A stretch of 46,828 bases of DNA from Chryseobacterium gleum. Lineage in GTDB: Bacteria; Bacteroidota; Bacteroidia; Flavobacteriales_D; Crocinitomicaceae. Below are positions 1-7,972 of the stretch, one piece after another (position 1 is the stretch's first letter; the number at the start of each line of letters is the position of its first letter). Where the stretch lies: NCBI GenBank assembly GCA_945897755.1, contig CAMDGH010000009.1, positions 1 to 46,828 of the forward strand, given 5' to 3'. The notes below the pieces were generated by a model. It worked only from the letters and a program-made list of their open reading frames with translations. It had not been told where the DNA came from and searched no databases. A program made the translations under genes and the position numbers.

Positions 1-241
1 ATGCAAAGAATCGTTGAATTCGTCTATGTGAAGAATCACTTTTTGAACTTGTTTCAAACGAATTTGAAAGACGGTTAAAATTCACTGTTTGTACTTTAAC
101 CAATGACAAAATGAACATTGAAATCAATTTTATTCTTGCTTTATTGAATTGCCCATTAAAATGTTCTTTCAAAACTAAAAATAAGCTAGTATCTTCGTGA
201 CTAACCTTGGAAATCGGGCTTAAATGATCGAGTGGTTTCAT
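1..241 (-). CDS. IS4-like transposase, N-terminal fragment cut by window edge
   Basis: An open frame runs on the minus strand from an ATG at 241 to the window edge, giving about 80 residues that start MKPLDHLSPISKV. The segment around residues 38-80 (KARIKLISMF, LVKVQTVNF, then HRRIQRF near the end) matches my memory of the N-terminal region of IS4-type transposases common in Bacteroidota, where an 'ARIKF...KVQTV...LRRIQRF' pattern precedes the catalytic domain. The DDE residues would lie outside the window, so I cannot say whether the element is intact. The terminal inverted repeat should lie just right of 241, but I could not identify it by eye. It marks region 1-4900 as accessory. The family assignment is by recalled pattern, not by alignment. 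Confidence 0.7.
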   Translation of the reverse strand, partial: MKPLDHLSPISKVSHEDTSLFLVLKEHFNGQFNKARIKLISMFILSLVKVQTVNFNRLSNSFETSSKSDSSHRRIQRFFA

Positions 242-469
242 CATCTAAGATACTGATTTTCAAGGTTTTAAACAAGTGTTTTAAAAAATAATTTACTGAT
301 AATCAATTGTTTATAATTTTTGTCATGTAGTTAGCAATAAATAACATAATATTTTATAAGAATAGAATTTATCGGTGATTATACAGTGATTATTATTTCA
401 CTTTTTTTACAATAAAACTAAATGAATAATTACATTAGTTGTTTACACACCATAAAATTTTTATCAACG

Positions 470-994
470 ATGAAAAAATTGCTTTTTATTTCCTTTTTAT
501 GCCTTTTATCTGCTTTCTCATTCACCCAAGTGGACACTGAAGATACAGACGATGAATACACGGAACGTTCGTACGATGAAGTAGAAGCAGAACGTGGACA
601 CAAAAAACTATGGATAAAACATCCCAACCCTATTAGTTTTAAAGGGGATTTATCCTACGAAGAATACGACGAAAATCATATTGCTATTTTAGGAGATGGT
701 AAAATTCTACAAGTCGAAACTATTTCCGAAGATGTCCAAATCGTTGGGGAATGGTTCGATTACTACCTTGTTTATACACAATCAACTCGTAAATTGGTCG
801 TAAAAGGGAGAACGGGAAACCCCATTTCATCCATGTTCGTTCCTCCAAACTGTGAAGTTATCGGACTATTAAAAGATGGTATGACAGACATTGAAATCAT
901 GTATACCACCCATGCCTTTGACATCGAAAATAGAGATACTGGTTCGATTAAACGCTACAATAAATTTTGTAAACTGATAGGTTCAAAACAATAA
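470..994 (+). CDS. Exported protein of unknown function
   Basis: The frame is open from 422, but the ATG at 470 is preferred because it gives a textbook signal peptide: MKKLLFISFLCLLSAFSFTQ, with lysines, a hydrophobic core and likely cleavage near residue 20. The mature part of about 154 residues begins with a strongly acidic stretch (residues 21-40, rich in D and E) and is then a mixed, probably beta-rich domain with no motif I recognise. No lipobox cysteine or membrane segment is visible after the signal, so it is predicted periplasmic or secreted. It stands alone between the transposase fragment and a repeat-bearing spacer, so context gives no function. Confidence 0.65.
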   Translation: MKKLLFISFLCLLSAFSFTQVDTEDTDDEYTERSYDEVEAERGHKKLWIKHPNPISFKGDLSYEEYDENHIAILGDGKILQVETISEDVQIVGEWFDYYLVYTQSTRKLVVKGRTGNPISSMFVPPNCEVIGLLKDGMTDIEIMYTTHAFDIENRDTGSIKRYNKFCKLIGSKQ

Positions 995-1183
995 TAGTAA
1001 ACGTTTATCTCCACCCATTGGTTTGGATTTTTGAGAAAAACACAGAAAAAGGAATTAGAATTTCACTCGAAAACTTCGAAACTATGAATAAGATAGATAT
1101 CTATCCGCTGTATGGGGTTTGGAATTTGGTGAAATAAAAAATGGGTTACGAAATTAATCCATAAATCATAATGTATAATTTTC

Positions 1184-1218
1184 TGTCAGACTGAGCGAAG
1201 TAGAATGTCAGACTGAGC
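1184..1218. repeat. Direct repeat of TGTCAGACTGAGC
   Basis: The 13-mer TGTCAGACTGAGC occurs at 1184-1196 and again at 1206-1218, a 22-bp period with GAAGTAGAA between the copies. From memory, similar GTCAGACTGAGCGAAG strings are scattered between genes in flavobacterial genomes, so this is likely a piece of a dispersed intergenic repeat rather than a local site. Confidence 0.75.
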
Positions 1219-1448
1219 ATATTTTGCCCTTGAAGAATTGAAGGATGCACCTTTTTAGTTTCGAATCAATGGTGTCGTGATAAATATCGCTTGATTTTAT
1301 GCTTTATTTCATGTATAATTATCATAATCATTCTTTTTACCGAATAATAAGTGTATAAAAATAGGATAAAAACGTTTTTTTTTACTAACTATTTTAATTT
1401 TTATACTTGAATAATAATAGATTGTATTAAAATTAATGTATTTTTGAT

Positions 1449-1498
1449 ATACAAAACGTATAATACAAAACGTATAATACAAAATGTATAATACAAAA
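1449..1498 (+). repeat. 14-bp tandem repeat upstream of the AAA ATPase
   Basis: The unit CGTATAATACAAAA is present at 1457-1470 and 1471-1484, with a third copy at 1485-1498 that differs only in its first base. A partial copy (ATACAAAA) precedes them at 1449-1456. The array ends 21 bases before the preferred start codon at 1520 of the downstream ATPase. Each unit carries TATAAT, so copy number could change promoter spacing or leader length. Confidence 0.85.
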
Positions 1499-1519
1499 TG
1501 CATTTTAACTCAAACTGAC

Positions 1520-2659
1520 ATGAAACTAGAAATAGAAAAAAATCCTTTTATAATCAATACTTATCAAGGAAAAGAGTATTTCTGTGATCGTGAACACAAT
1601 TTAGAATCATTAATAAATAACATAAATAATGAGCTAAACACCACGCTAATATCCATTAGAAGAATTGGAAAAACAGGATTAATAAAACATTTATTTGAAC
1701 ACTTGGAAGAACATTTTGAATACAAGTGCTTATTCGTTGATTTATTCGCTTCTCAAAATTTACATGATTTCGCGAACCAATTAGCCAATGAAATAACGAA
1801 AAAATTTCCCACGAAAGAATCCATCGGAAAACGTTTTTTAAATAACATAAAGCAATTGCGTCCATTGATACAATTTGACGCTCTAACAGGAGAACCAGCT
1901 ATTTCTTTTGACACTTTAAAACAAAATGAGATTCCTAAAACCATACAACAATTACTTCTATTCTTAGAACAACAAAACATTCCTATCATTATTGCTTTTG
2001 ATGAATTTCAACAAATCAATGAATATCCAGAGAAAAATACGGAAGCACTATTGAGAACGATTATTCAAGAGGTGAAGAATCTCCGTTTTATTTTTAGTGG
2101 AAGTAAAAAACATATCCTCACTGAAATATTCGGCAATAGTAAACGTCCTTTTTACGCAAGTACCCAAGTAGAATACTTAGACTTTATTCCAACCGACAAA
2201 TACAAGGAGTTTATCCAAAAACATTTTACCAATAATAACAAAAACATACAAGACGAGGATATTGATTTTATATTAAACTGGACAAACAACCACACCTACT
2301 TCGTCCAAATGGTATGTAACAGGCTCTACGCAACCGGTAAACGAAAAATCAAACTAACAGACATTCAGCAGACGTGTTATAAAATCTTAAAAGACCAAGA
2401 AGTTTTTTTCTATCAATACAGAAACCTATTATCTAGCCAACAATGGAATGTATTAAAAGCCATATCGAAAGAAGAAAAAGTATATCAACTAACTGGAAAA
2501 GAATTTCTAACAAAATATAAATTCTCCAATGCATCTGCAGTAAAACGTTGTGTTGACTCTTTGCTAGAAAAAGAAATGATTTATCAAGGATCCGATGAAA
2601 ACGGAACATTCCTAAGAACTTACGATGTCTTTTTACAAAAATGGATGTTAAACAAATAA
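1520..2659 (+). CDS. AAA-type ATPase of the archaeal-ATPase-like family
   Basis: This is a 379-residue P-loop ATPase. The Walker A region reads SIRRIGKTGLIKH (GKT near residues 50-52), and Walker B reads IIIAFDEFQQI (DE near 161). A sensor-like FIFSGSKKHIL follows. The C-terminal part from about residue 300 looks like a winged helix (VLKAISKEEKVYQLTGKEF, then SASAVKR-type spacing). This matches the widespread 'archaeal ATPase' family, whose cellular role is mostly unknown. The frame is open from an ATG at 1484, but that codon lies inside the 14-bp repeat; the ATG at 1520 gives the usual N-terminus (MKLEIEKNPFIIN). It is a single gene with no obvious effector partner. A role in mobile-element or stress biology is only a guess. 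Confidence 0.8.
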   Translation: MKLEIEKNPFIINTYQGKEYFCDREHNLESLINNINNELNTTLISIRRIGKTGLIKHLFEHLEEHFEYKCLFVDLFASQNLHDFANQLANEITKKFPTKESIGKRFLNNIKQLRPLIQFDALTGEPAISFDTLKQNEIPKTIQQLLLFLEQQNIPIIIAFDEFQQINEYPEKNTEALLRTIIQEVKNLRFIFSGSKKHILTEIFGNSKRPFYASTQVEYLDFIPTDKYKEFIQKHFTNNNKNIQDEDIDFILNWTNNHTYFVQMVCNRLYATGKRKIKLTDIQQTCYKILKDQEVFFYQYRNLLSSQQWNVLKAISKEEKVYQLTGKEFLTKYKFSNASAVKRCVDSLLEKEMIYQGSDENGTFLRTYDVFLQKWMLNK

Positions 2660-2727
2660 AATTGAATTCACATCGATATCCCAAAAAATATGTGGTGATA
2701 CCTTTAACATCATTGCTGACTAATTAT

Positions 2728-2735
2728 TATTTTTG
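2728..2735 (+). promoter_or_regulatory. Candidate -7 box for the small membrane protein gene
   Basis: TATTTTTG fits the Bacteroidota -7 consensus TAnnTTTG. The -33 element is weak: TTTA at 2703-2706, with a 21-bp spacer. Predicted transcription would begin near 2742, about 40 bases before the ATG at 2783. Confidence 0.4.
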
Positions 2736-2782
2736 ATACTATTACGAAATTGATTAATTTATAAAATACAAACGTTTATCCC

Positions 2783-3280
2783 ATGATAAATTTCTCTGAA
2801 AAACAAAAAATGCCTGGTGTATGGATTGCGATTATCCCAACCTGTTTTTTATCCTGTTTGGTTTCCTTTCAAGAAATGAAACCCTTAGCAGACGATTGGA
2901 AAAATATTCTTCCGCTTTTAACTACCATACTTATCATGACTACCTTATGTGTTTTTATGTTTAAGTTTGAACTAAAAACCAACTACACCGACGAATATGT
3001 GCAAGTAATATATTCTCCATTTCACTGGAAACCGAAAAAATTCTACTTGAAAGATGTTGTCCATTTTGAAACACGAAATGCAGATTACTTTAGCGAATAC
3101 TACTGGAGATGGGGAATTAAAGGAGCCAGAAAAAATCGTGCATATACAGCAGACGGCGACTTTGGATTACAACTAACTTTTAAAGACGGAAAACGCTTGT
3201 TTATTGGTTCGCAGAATAAAGTGGAATTGGAAAAGGTGGTAAATGAGTTGAACGATAAAAAAGCAATGCAGAGAAATTAA
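2783..3280 (+). CDS. Small membrane protein with PH-like C-terminal domain
   Basis: The 165-residue product has two hydrophobic segments, at about residues 12-30 and 43-62. A cytoplasmic domain of about 100 residues follows, with alternating beta-like stretches (YVQVIYSPF, KKFYLKDVVHFE, FGLQLTFKDGKRLFIGSQ) and a final amphipathic helix (KVELEKVVNELNDKK). Two membrane helices followed by such a domain resemble bacterial PH-domain membrane proteins, where the 'GKR.FIGSQ...L' strand-helix ending is typical. No catalytic motif is visible. Its stop codon directly abuts the stop of the converging ATPase gene at 3281, with no spacer. The function is unknown. Confidence 0.7.
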   Translation: MINFSEKQKMPGVWIAIIPTCFLSCLVSFQEMKPLADDWKNILPLLTTILIMTTLCVFMFKFELKTNYTDEYVQVIYSPFHWKPKKFYLKDVVHFETRNADYFSEYYWRWGIKGARKNRAYTADGDFGLQLTFKDGKRLFIGSQNKVELEKVVNELNDKKAMQRN

Positions 3281-4465
3281 TTAATACAAAAATCCAAACA
3301 ACCACAACGGTATCCGGTTGCCTACTCCTCCTTCAATCCCATCTATTGCTAAATACGCATTTGGAACTCCTTGAATCTGCTTACTCGTTTTAGATACCCC
3401 TCCTACTTCAAACACATACGTACTATCCACCATAAAGTCGCCATATTTCGGGGCAGTAACTTGGTGTTTTACCTGTAATTGATTTAGAAAAAACGTTTCG
3501 CGGATATTCCCTACATTCGGACTTTCGTGCGCAAACATATAGGCTAAATTGGTGTTTTGTAAGTAGATTTTTTCTGGCTTTTGCAACATACTAACCCCTT
3601 CCGTGGAAGTGTGTAACAACGACAATAATTGTGCTTTATCTAATATATCCAACAACTTCAAAATGGTGTTTCGCGTCACCCCCATTTTTTCTGCCAACTT
3701 ACTGATGTTTGGAATAAAGGGTACCGACTGACTAATCACGTACAACAACTTCTTCATCACACGAACTGTTGTATAATTCAATTCTTCGAAAGGAGTAATA
3801 TCGGAATCAATCACCAAATTCGTGGTTTCTTGTAATTTCTGATGGTAAACGCGCTTTCCCTCTCGGTAGAATGGATAATACCCGTAATTTAAATAATTCT
3901 TAAAAGAAGTTTTTACATCAAAATGATCCAGGTAATCTGCTGAAATCGCTGTATGATTACGTATCAATTCTTCAAGCGCTACAACTTGTAAATCAATCTT
4001 TTCTTCCAACAAAAGAAATTCTCGAAACGACAAACCCAGCAAGGGATAAACTACGGCTCTTCTGGACAAATCGGCTTGTCCTTTCGAAATTTCCAAAATG
4101 GAAGAACCTGTCACAATGAACTTACTATCCGTAAAATCATCATAAACATTTTTTAATTCTTTTGACCAATGTACATAGCGATGAATTTCATCCAAATAAA
4201 AGGAACGATATCCCAAATCATACAACGCACTTACAACTTCAATCAGCCTTATTTCTTCAAAATAATAATCATCCAAACTCAAATAAATAGACTTAGTAGG
4301 ATCACTTTTCATTTGCTGTAACAATAAGGTAGTTTTACCAACTCCGCGATGCCCCAACAATAAAATTAAGCGTTGACTCCAATCCACTTCCTTCCATAAA
4401 TAACGAACAAAAGTATCTGATACTTCATTCCGTTTTTTCTCAGACTTAAGAATAAATCGATCCAT
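3281..4465 (-). CDS. ATPase with AAA_14 and DUF4143 domains
   Basis: This is a 394-residue protein of the common AAA_14/DUF4143 type. Walker A is GHRGVGKTT (residues 38-46), Walker B is FYLDEIH (89-95), and VTGSSIL (118-124) is the sensor-1 region. The DLSRRAVVYPLLGLSFREFL stretch is diagnostic of the family. The C-terminal half contains a helix-turn-helix-like segment (ISKLAEKMGVTRNTILKLLDIL) and the nuclease-like DUF4143 portion (FFLNQLQVKH...VFEVGG). Family members are numerous and often horizontally moved, but no defined role is established. A good promoter lies upstream at 4484-4516. It is unrelated in sequence to the ATPase at 1520. Confidence 0.88.
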   Translation of the reverse strand: MDRFILKSEKKRNEVSDTFVRYLWKEVDWSQRLILLLGHRGVGKTTLLLQQMKSDPTKSIYLSLDDYYFEEIRLIEVVSALYDLGYRSFYLDEIHRYVHWSKELKNVYDDFTDSKFIVTGSSILEISKGQADLSRRAVVYPLLGLSFREFLLLEEKIDLQVVALEELIRNHTAISADYLDHFDVKTSFKNYLNYGYYPFYREGKRVYHQKLQETTNLVIDSDITPFEELNYTTVRVMKKLLYVISQSVPFIPNISKLAEKMGVTRNTILKLLDILDKAQLLSLLHTSTEGVSMLQKPEKIYLQNTNLAYMFAHESPNVGNIRETFFLNQLQVKHQVTAPKYGDFMVDSTYVFEVGGVSKTSKQIQGVPNAYLAIDGIEGGVGNRIPLWLFGFLY

Positions 4466-4483
4466 TTTGCATTATTTGATAAA

Positions 4484-4516
4484 CAAAAATACAAAATGTT
4501 TTTCATATTAAACAAA
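4484..4516 (-). promoter_or_regulatory. Bacteroidota-type promoter for the AAA_14 ATPase
   Basis: Read on the minus strand, TTTG (4516-4513) is followed after 21 bp by TATTTTTG (4491-4484). This matches the TTTG / TAnnTTTG consensus for the primary sigma factor of Bacteroidota. Transcription would start about 12 bases upstream of the ATG at 4465. Confidence 0.6.
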
Positions 4517-4888
4517 ACTAACTTTTGTTTTCTGTAAAAAACAATTTAAGATTATAATCTTTGCAAAAAACAATTTAAAAAAGGGACCATCAAAATATTT
4601 AAATTTTCCTATTTCTACATCAGTAATATTGCTAAGAGCTTGAGCTGTACTTTGGTCTAATGTTGCTACTACTAAACCATGCTCAGCGACTAATTTATCC
4701 TTCCATAAATGAAAAATAACACCACAGCCAAATGCTTCACCGATGTAATGCGAGAAACCACCATAGTCTCCACCATAGTCTCCAAGACCATTGCATCCAA
4801 CATTACTTTCAGTTGTTTTTGAGTGAAGAGCATACTCCACACTCAACAATTGGCTTGTAGATTGTAACGAATAACTTGAGAGTAATGA
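4508..4888 (-). pseudogene. Broken fragment of a DUF1566-like surface protein
   Basis: The minus-strand frame has no ATG: the longest product needs a TTG at 4849, and the frame is open back to a stop at 4889-4891. The central part (GFSHYIGEAFGCGVIFHLWKDKLVAEHGLVVATLDQSTAQALSNI) resembles the start of the DUF1566-type module in Bacteroidota surface proteins, usually written 'GE.fGGGvvFhlw...ehGLvva..d.s....wsn'. The sequence after SNITDVEIG loses this similarity and ends in a hydrophobic, lysine-poor tail. Both the signal peptide and the C-terminal half of the module are therefore missing. A 12-bp tandem duplication inside it doubles GDYG-like residues. I read it as a gene remnant. Confidence 0.55.
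4761..4784. repeat. Perfect 12-bp tandem duplication
   Basis: CCATAGTCTCCA is present at 4761-4772 and 4773-4784. It lies in the decayed surface-protein fragment and accounts for the GDYGGDYGG residues there. Replication slippage is the simple explanation. Confidence 0.85.
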
Positions 4889-4965
4889 TCAGATGTGTTA
4901 GTTTCTAAAAAGTGTTGCTGATTCTTTTTTGAAAAGTTTATTTTAGAAAATTGTCTTTTTATTCC

Positions 4966-4973
4966 TAAATTTG
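4966..4973 (+). promoter_or_regulatory. Candidate -7 box for the aminotransferase operon
   Basis: TAAATTTG matches TAnnTTTG. The expected -33 position has only TTTTA (4941-4945). Transcription would begin near 4980, giving a leader of about 19 bases before the ATG at 4999. Confidence 0.45.
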
Positions 4974-4998
4974 ATAAATTTTTATTTATAACGATTCA

Positions 4999-6192
4999 AT
5001 GATAAAATTATCCAATCGTTTATTAGCAATGGAGGAGTCCGCTACGATTGCTATGTCGCGTATTTCTAGAGAGTTAAAGGCCCAAGGACAAGATGTTATT
5101 TCTTTAAGTTTGGGTGAGCCTGATTTTTTTACACCTGATTTTATTAAAGAAGCAGCAAAAGAAGCTTTAGACCAAAATTACACAATGTATACTCCTGTTC
5201 CCGGATACGATGAGTTGAGGGATAGTATCTCCTTAAAATTTGAACGAGACAATGGTTTGCATTATGCGAAAGATCAAATTGTTGTTTCTACTGGGGCTAA
5301 ACAGTCGATTGCAAATGCGGTTCTTAGTTGCATAAATCCAGGAGATGAAGTAATCATTCCTGCTCCATATTGGGTATCTTATATCGAGATAGTTAAGGTT
5401 GCAGAAGGTGTTCCAGTGATTGTACATGCCGGTATTGAAAATAATTTTAAAATTACAGCTGCTCAGTTTGAAGCCGCAATTACACCGAAAACAAAAATGC
5501 TCATGTTTTCATCTCCATGCAATCCGACAGGTTCTTTGTATGGTTATGATGAACTCAAAGAATTGGCTGCTGTATTGGAAAGGTATCCTGATATTGTTGT
5601 AATCTCAGATGAGATTTATGAACACATTAATTTTGTAGGAAAACATCAAAGTTTGGCACAATTTCCTTCTGTTTATAATCAGGTTGTGACAGTAAATGGT
5701 GTTTCTAAAGCTTGGGCTATGACCGGCTGGAGACTCGGATACATAGGTGCTCCTAAAGAAATTGCGGATGCCTGCAATAAAGTACAAGGCCAGTTTACAT
5801 CAGCTACTTGTTCAATTACTCAGCGTGCTTCGATAAGTGCTATGAAAGCCGATCCTATTGTCTTGAAAGACATGATTGCTGCATTTAAAAACAGACGCGA
5901 CTTGGTATTATCTCTCTTGAAAGAAATGCCCGGTGTGAAAGCAAATACGCCTGAGGGTGCTTTTTATATTTTTCCAGACATCTCCTATTTCTTTGGAAAG
6001 TCTTATCAAGGTACGATTATTAATTCTGCCCATGAATTATGTCTCTACTTATTAAGTGAGGCGATGGTGGCATTGGTAAGCGGTGAGTCTTTTGGTGCTC
6101 CCGAGTGCCTTCGGATTTCATATGCGGCCTCTGAAGAAACATTAGTTTCTGCGATGAATAGAGTCAAAATTGCCTTAGCAAAATTAAATTAA
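4999..6192 (+). CDS. aspC: Aspartate aminotransferase (PLP fold type I)
   Basis: This is a cytosolic PLP enzyme that interconverts aspartate and oxaloacetate using 2-oxoglutarate. Its 397 residues match the usual length of prokaryotic-type (Ib) aspartate aminotransferases. The SSPCNPTG motif lies at 171-178 and ISDEIYEHI (D204, Y207) binds the cofactor ring. The Schiff-base lysine is in NGVSKAWAMTGWRLGYIG (K237, with R245 after it), and the substrate-carboxylate arginine is in CLRISYAAS near the C-terminus. Other class-I aminotransferases with similar specificity (for example prephenate or aromatic) cannot be excluded by eye. It is first gene of a plus-strand operon and lies 3 bases before the PfkB kinase gene. 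Confidence 0.88.
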   Translation: MIKLSNRLLAMEESATIAMSRISRELKAQGQDVISLSLGEPDFFTPDFIKEAAKEALDQNYTMYTPVPGYDELRDSISLKFERDNGLHYAKDQIVVSTGAKQSIANAVLSCINPGDEVIIPAPYWVSYIEIVKVAEGVPVIVHAGIENNFKITAAQFEAAITPKTKMLMFSSPCNPTGSLYGYDELKELAAVLERYPDIVVISDEIYEHINFVGKHQSLAQFPSVYNQVVTVNGVSKAWAMTGWRLGYIGAPKEIADACNKVQGQFTSATCSITQRASISAMKADPIVLKDMIAAFKNRRDLVLSLLKEMPGVKANTPEGAFYIFPDISYFFGKSYQGTIINSAHELCLYLLSEAMVALVSGESFGAPECLRISYAASEETLVSAMNRVKIALAKLN

Positions 6193-6195
6193 CCC

Positions 6196-7185
6196 ATGGT
6201 TGTAGATTTGTTTCAAGAATTTCAATCTAAGCGAATATTAGTCTTAGGAGATGTGATGTTGGATTCCTATTTGATTGGTGATGTTACCAGAATAAGTCCT
6301 GAAGCTCCTGTTCCGGTTGTAAATTTAGTGAAGAAAGAAGATCGTCTTGGTGGTGCAGCAAATGTAGCTTTAAATATTGTTGCTCTTGGTGCTGAAGCAA
6401 TTCTTTGTTCTGTTATTGGTGAAGATTGGGAGGCAAAACAATTAATGTCGTTGGTTAGAACGCAGTCCATTTCTTTTGAAGGTATTGTGCAAAGTACAGA
6501 CCGTAAAACGACAGTTAAAACGCGTATACTAGGTCATAATCAACAACTATTACGGATCGATTCCGAACACGTTCACCCAATCAGTGAAGAGGAGGAATGT
6601 GCCTTAATTCAAAGGGTTTCTTCCCTCTTAAAAACAGGAATCGATGCCATTATCTTTCAAGATTACAATAAAGGTGTCCTTACTCCAAGTGTTATTCAAC
6701 ACGTAATTGCCTTAGCCCATAAGTTTAATGTCCCAACAACGGTAGACCCAAAAAAAGACAACTTTTTTGAATACAAAGGGGTCACCTTGTTTAAACCGAA
6801 CTTGAAGGAATTGAAAGAAGGCCTAAATATTGCTTTTGACATTGTGGATAAAGAAGCTTTTGAATTGGCTGTTGCTATGCTAGAGGAGAGGATTGGTAAC
6901 AAGATTACGTTTATAACCCTTTCTGAACATGGTGTTTTTATTAAATCCCATGAAAATAAATCATATATCCCTGCTCATGTTAGAAATATTGCCGATGTAA
7001 GTGGTGCTGGAGATACTGTGATTAGTGTTGCTACACTTTGTTTGACGGTAGGACTAGCTATTGAAAAGATTGCAGCTTATGCGAATTTAGCAGGTGGAAT
7101 GGTCTGTGAAAAAAGCGGTGTAGTAAGCATCGAAAAAGAACAATTTCACGCAGAGATTGTTCGCCTTGATAAGCAATTGAATTAA
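6196..7185 (+). CDS. rfaE1: PfkB-family kinase, RfaE1-like (heptose-7-phosphate kinase)
   Basis: RfaE1/HldE-N enzymes phosphorylate D-glycero-beta-D-manno-heptose 7-phosphate at C1, a step toward the ADP-heptose of LPS core. This 329-residue protein has the family N-terminus (RILVLGDVMLDSYLIGDVTRISPEAPVP) and the LGGAANVALN sugar-site motif (residues 51-60). The PfkB signature VSGAGDT contains the catalytic base D273. Length fits a stand-alone kinase without the nucleotidyltransferase half, as in two-gene systems. It is translated 3 bases after the aminotransferase. Specificity within PfkB sugar kinases is inferred from the N-terminal motif. Confidence 0.8.
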   Translation: MVVDLFQEFQSKRILVLGDVMLDSYLIGDVTRISPEAPVPVVNLVKKEDRLGGAANVALNIVALGAEAILCSVIGEDWEAKQLMSLVRTQSISFEGIVQSTDRKTTVKTRILGHNQQLLRIDSEHVHPISEEEECALIQRVSSLLKTGIDAIIFQDYNKGVLTPSVIQHVIALAHKFNVPTTVDPKKDNFFEYKGVTLFKPNLKELKEGLNIAFDIVDKEAFELAVAMLEERIGNKITFITLSEHGVFIKSHENKSYIPAHVRNIADVSGAGDTVISVATLCLTVGLAIEKIAAYANLAGGMVCEKSGVVSIEKEQFHAEIVRLDKQLN

Positions 7186-7206
7186 TCGTTACTTAAATCA
7201 AATCGG

Positions 7207-7941
7207 ATGGCACGAATAGAGGTTAAACCGTATGGAGATGATGCTAAATCTAAAAAAGAAGAGGTCGCAGAAATGTTTAATAATATTTCAGGTAAGTATG
7301 ATTTTTTAAATCATTTTTTATCCCTTGGAATCGATAAGTTATGGCGAAAAAAAGCGATTAAAATGCTTAAGTCTATTGCTCCGGATAAGGTATTGGATAT
7401 CGCAACGGGTACAGGAGATTTTGCTTTAGAAGCACTTTCACTAAAGCCAACTGAAGTAGTAGGGTTGGATATTTCTATTGGTATGCTTGAAAAAGGCAGG
7501 GAGAAAATGAAGGCAAAAGGGGTAGGGCATATTGTTTCAATGGAATTAGGTGACTCTGAAAATATTCCCTATTCAAGCGATTATTTTGACGCACTTACTG
7601 TTGGTTTTGGGGTGCGTAATTTTGAAAATCTTGAACTTGGTTTAAGTGAAATGCTTCGTGTGCTAAAGCCAGGAGGAAAAGCAATTATTCTAGAGTTTTC
7701 TAAACCGAAAAAATTTCCGGTGAAACAAGTTTTTCGCTTTTATTCTGCTACAATTATTCCAATCTTAGGTAAAACAATTTCTAAAGATGCGAAGGCGTAT
7801 ACTTACTTGCCTGAGTCTGTTGCTGCTTTCCCTGAAGGCAAAGAGTTTGAATTGATTCTTGAGAAAGTGGGTTATCAAAACGTGTCTTCGATATTAGTTT
7901 CTGGAGGTATTGCAACAATTTATTCCGGGGAAAAACAATAA
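7207..7941 (+). CDS. ubiE: Demethylmenaquinone methyltransferase (UbiE/MenG)
   Basis: This enzyme methylates demethylmenaquinone with S-adenosylmethionine in the last step of menaquinone synthesis. The 244 residues have the UbiE start ([29 protein letters not shown]) and SAM motif [13 protein letters not shown] (63-74). The family signatures [25 protein letters not shown] and [15 protein letters not shown] are also present. Bacteroidota use menaquinone, so the menG activity is the expected one. It sits 21 bases after the kinase gene and just ahead of porT, a neighbourhood I recall from other Bacteroidota. Confidence 0.93.
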   Translation: MARIEVKPYGDDAKSKKEEVAEMFNNISGKYDFLNHFLSLGIDKLWRKKAIKMLKSIAPDKVLDIATGTGDFALEALSLKPTEVVGLDISIGMLEKGREKMKAKGVGHIVSMELGDSENIPYSSDYFDALTVGFGVRNFENLELGLSEMLRVLKPGGKAIILEFSKPKKFPVKQVFRFYSATIIPILGKTISKDAKAYTYLPESVAAFPEGKEFELILEKVGYQNVSSILVSGGIATIYSGEKQ

Positions 7942-7972
7942 GTGACTATCTTTTTACGTTAATACTTTTTGT

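Larger units (their letters stand above)
995..1519. other. 525-bp spacer without a supported gene
   Basis: This spacer holds a short open stretch ending at a TAA at 1135-1137 (it would read ...PLYGVWNLVK), which may be the relic of a gene but has no start or recognisable domain. It also holds two direct copies of a 13-mer at 1184-1218 and the 14-bp tandem repeat at 1449-1498. The rest is very AT-rich with long A and T runs around 1370-1385. I see no tRNA, and no hairpin good enough to call a terminator for the upstream gene. Confidence 0.6.

Noticed and set aside
242-421. Inverted repeat end of the IS element
   Set aside because: No convincing terminal repeat can be named without the other end of the element.
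1012-1137. Short open frame ending WNLVK in the 995-1519 spacer
   Set aside because: It has no start codon, no domain and is short enough to arise by chance; kept only as a note in the spacer entry.
1457-1498. CRISPR-like array
   Set aside because: The 14-bp units are head to tail with no spacers, so this is a simple tandem repeat.
1520-4465. A two-ATPase defence system
   Set aside because: The two ATPases are of different families, on opposite strands, and no nuclease, toxin or membrane effector that pairs with them is visible.
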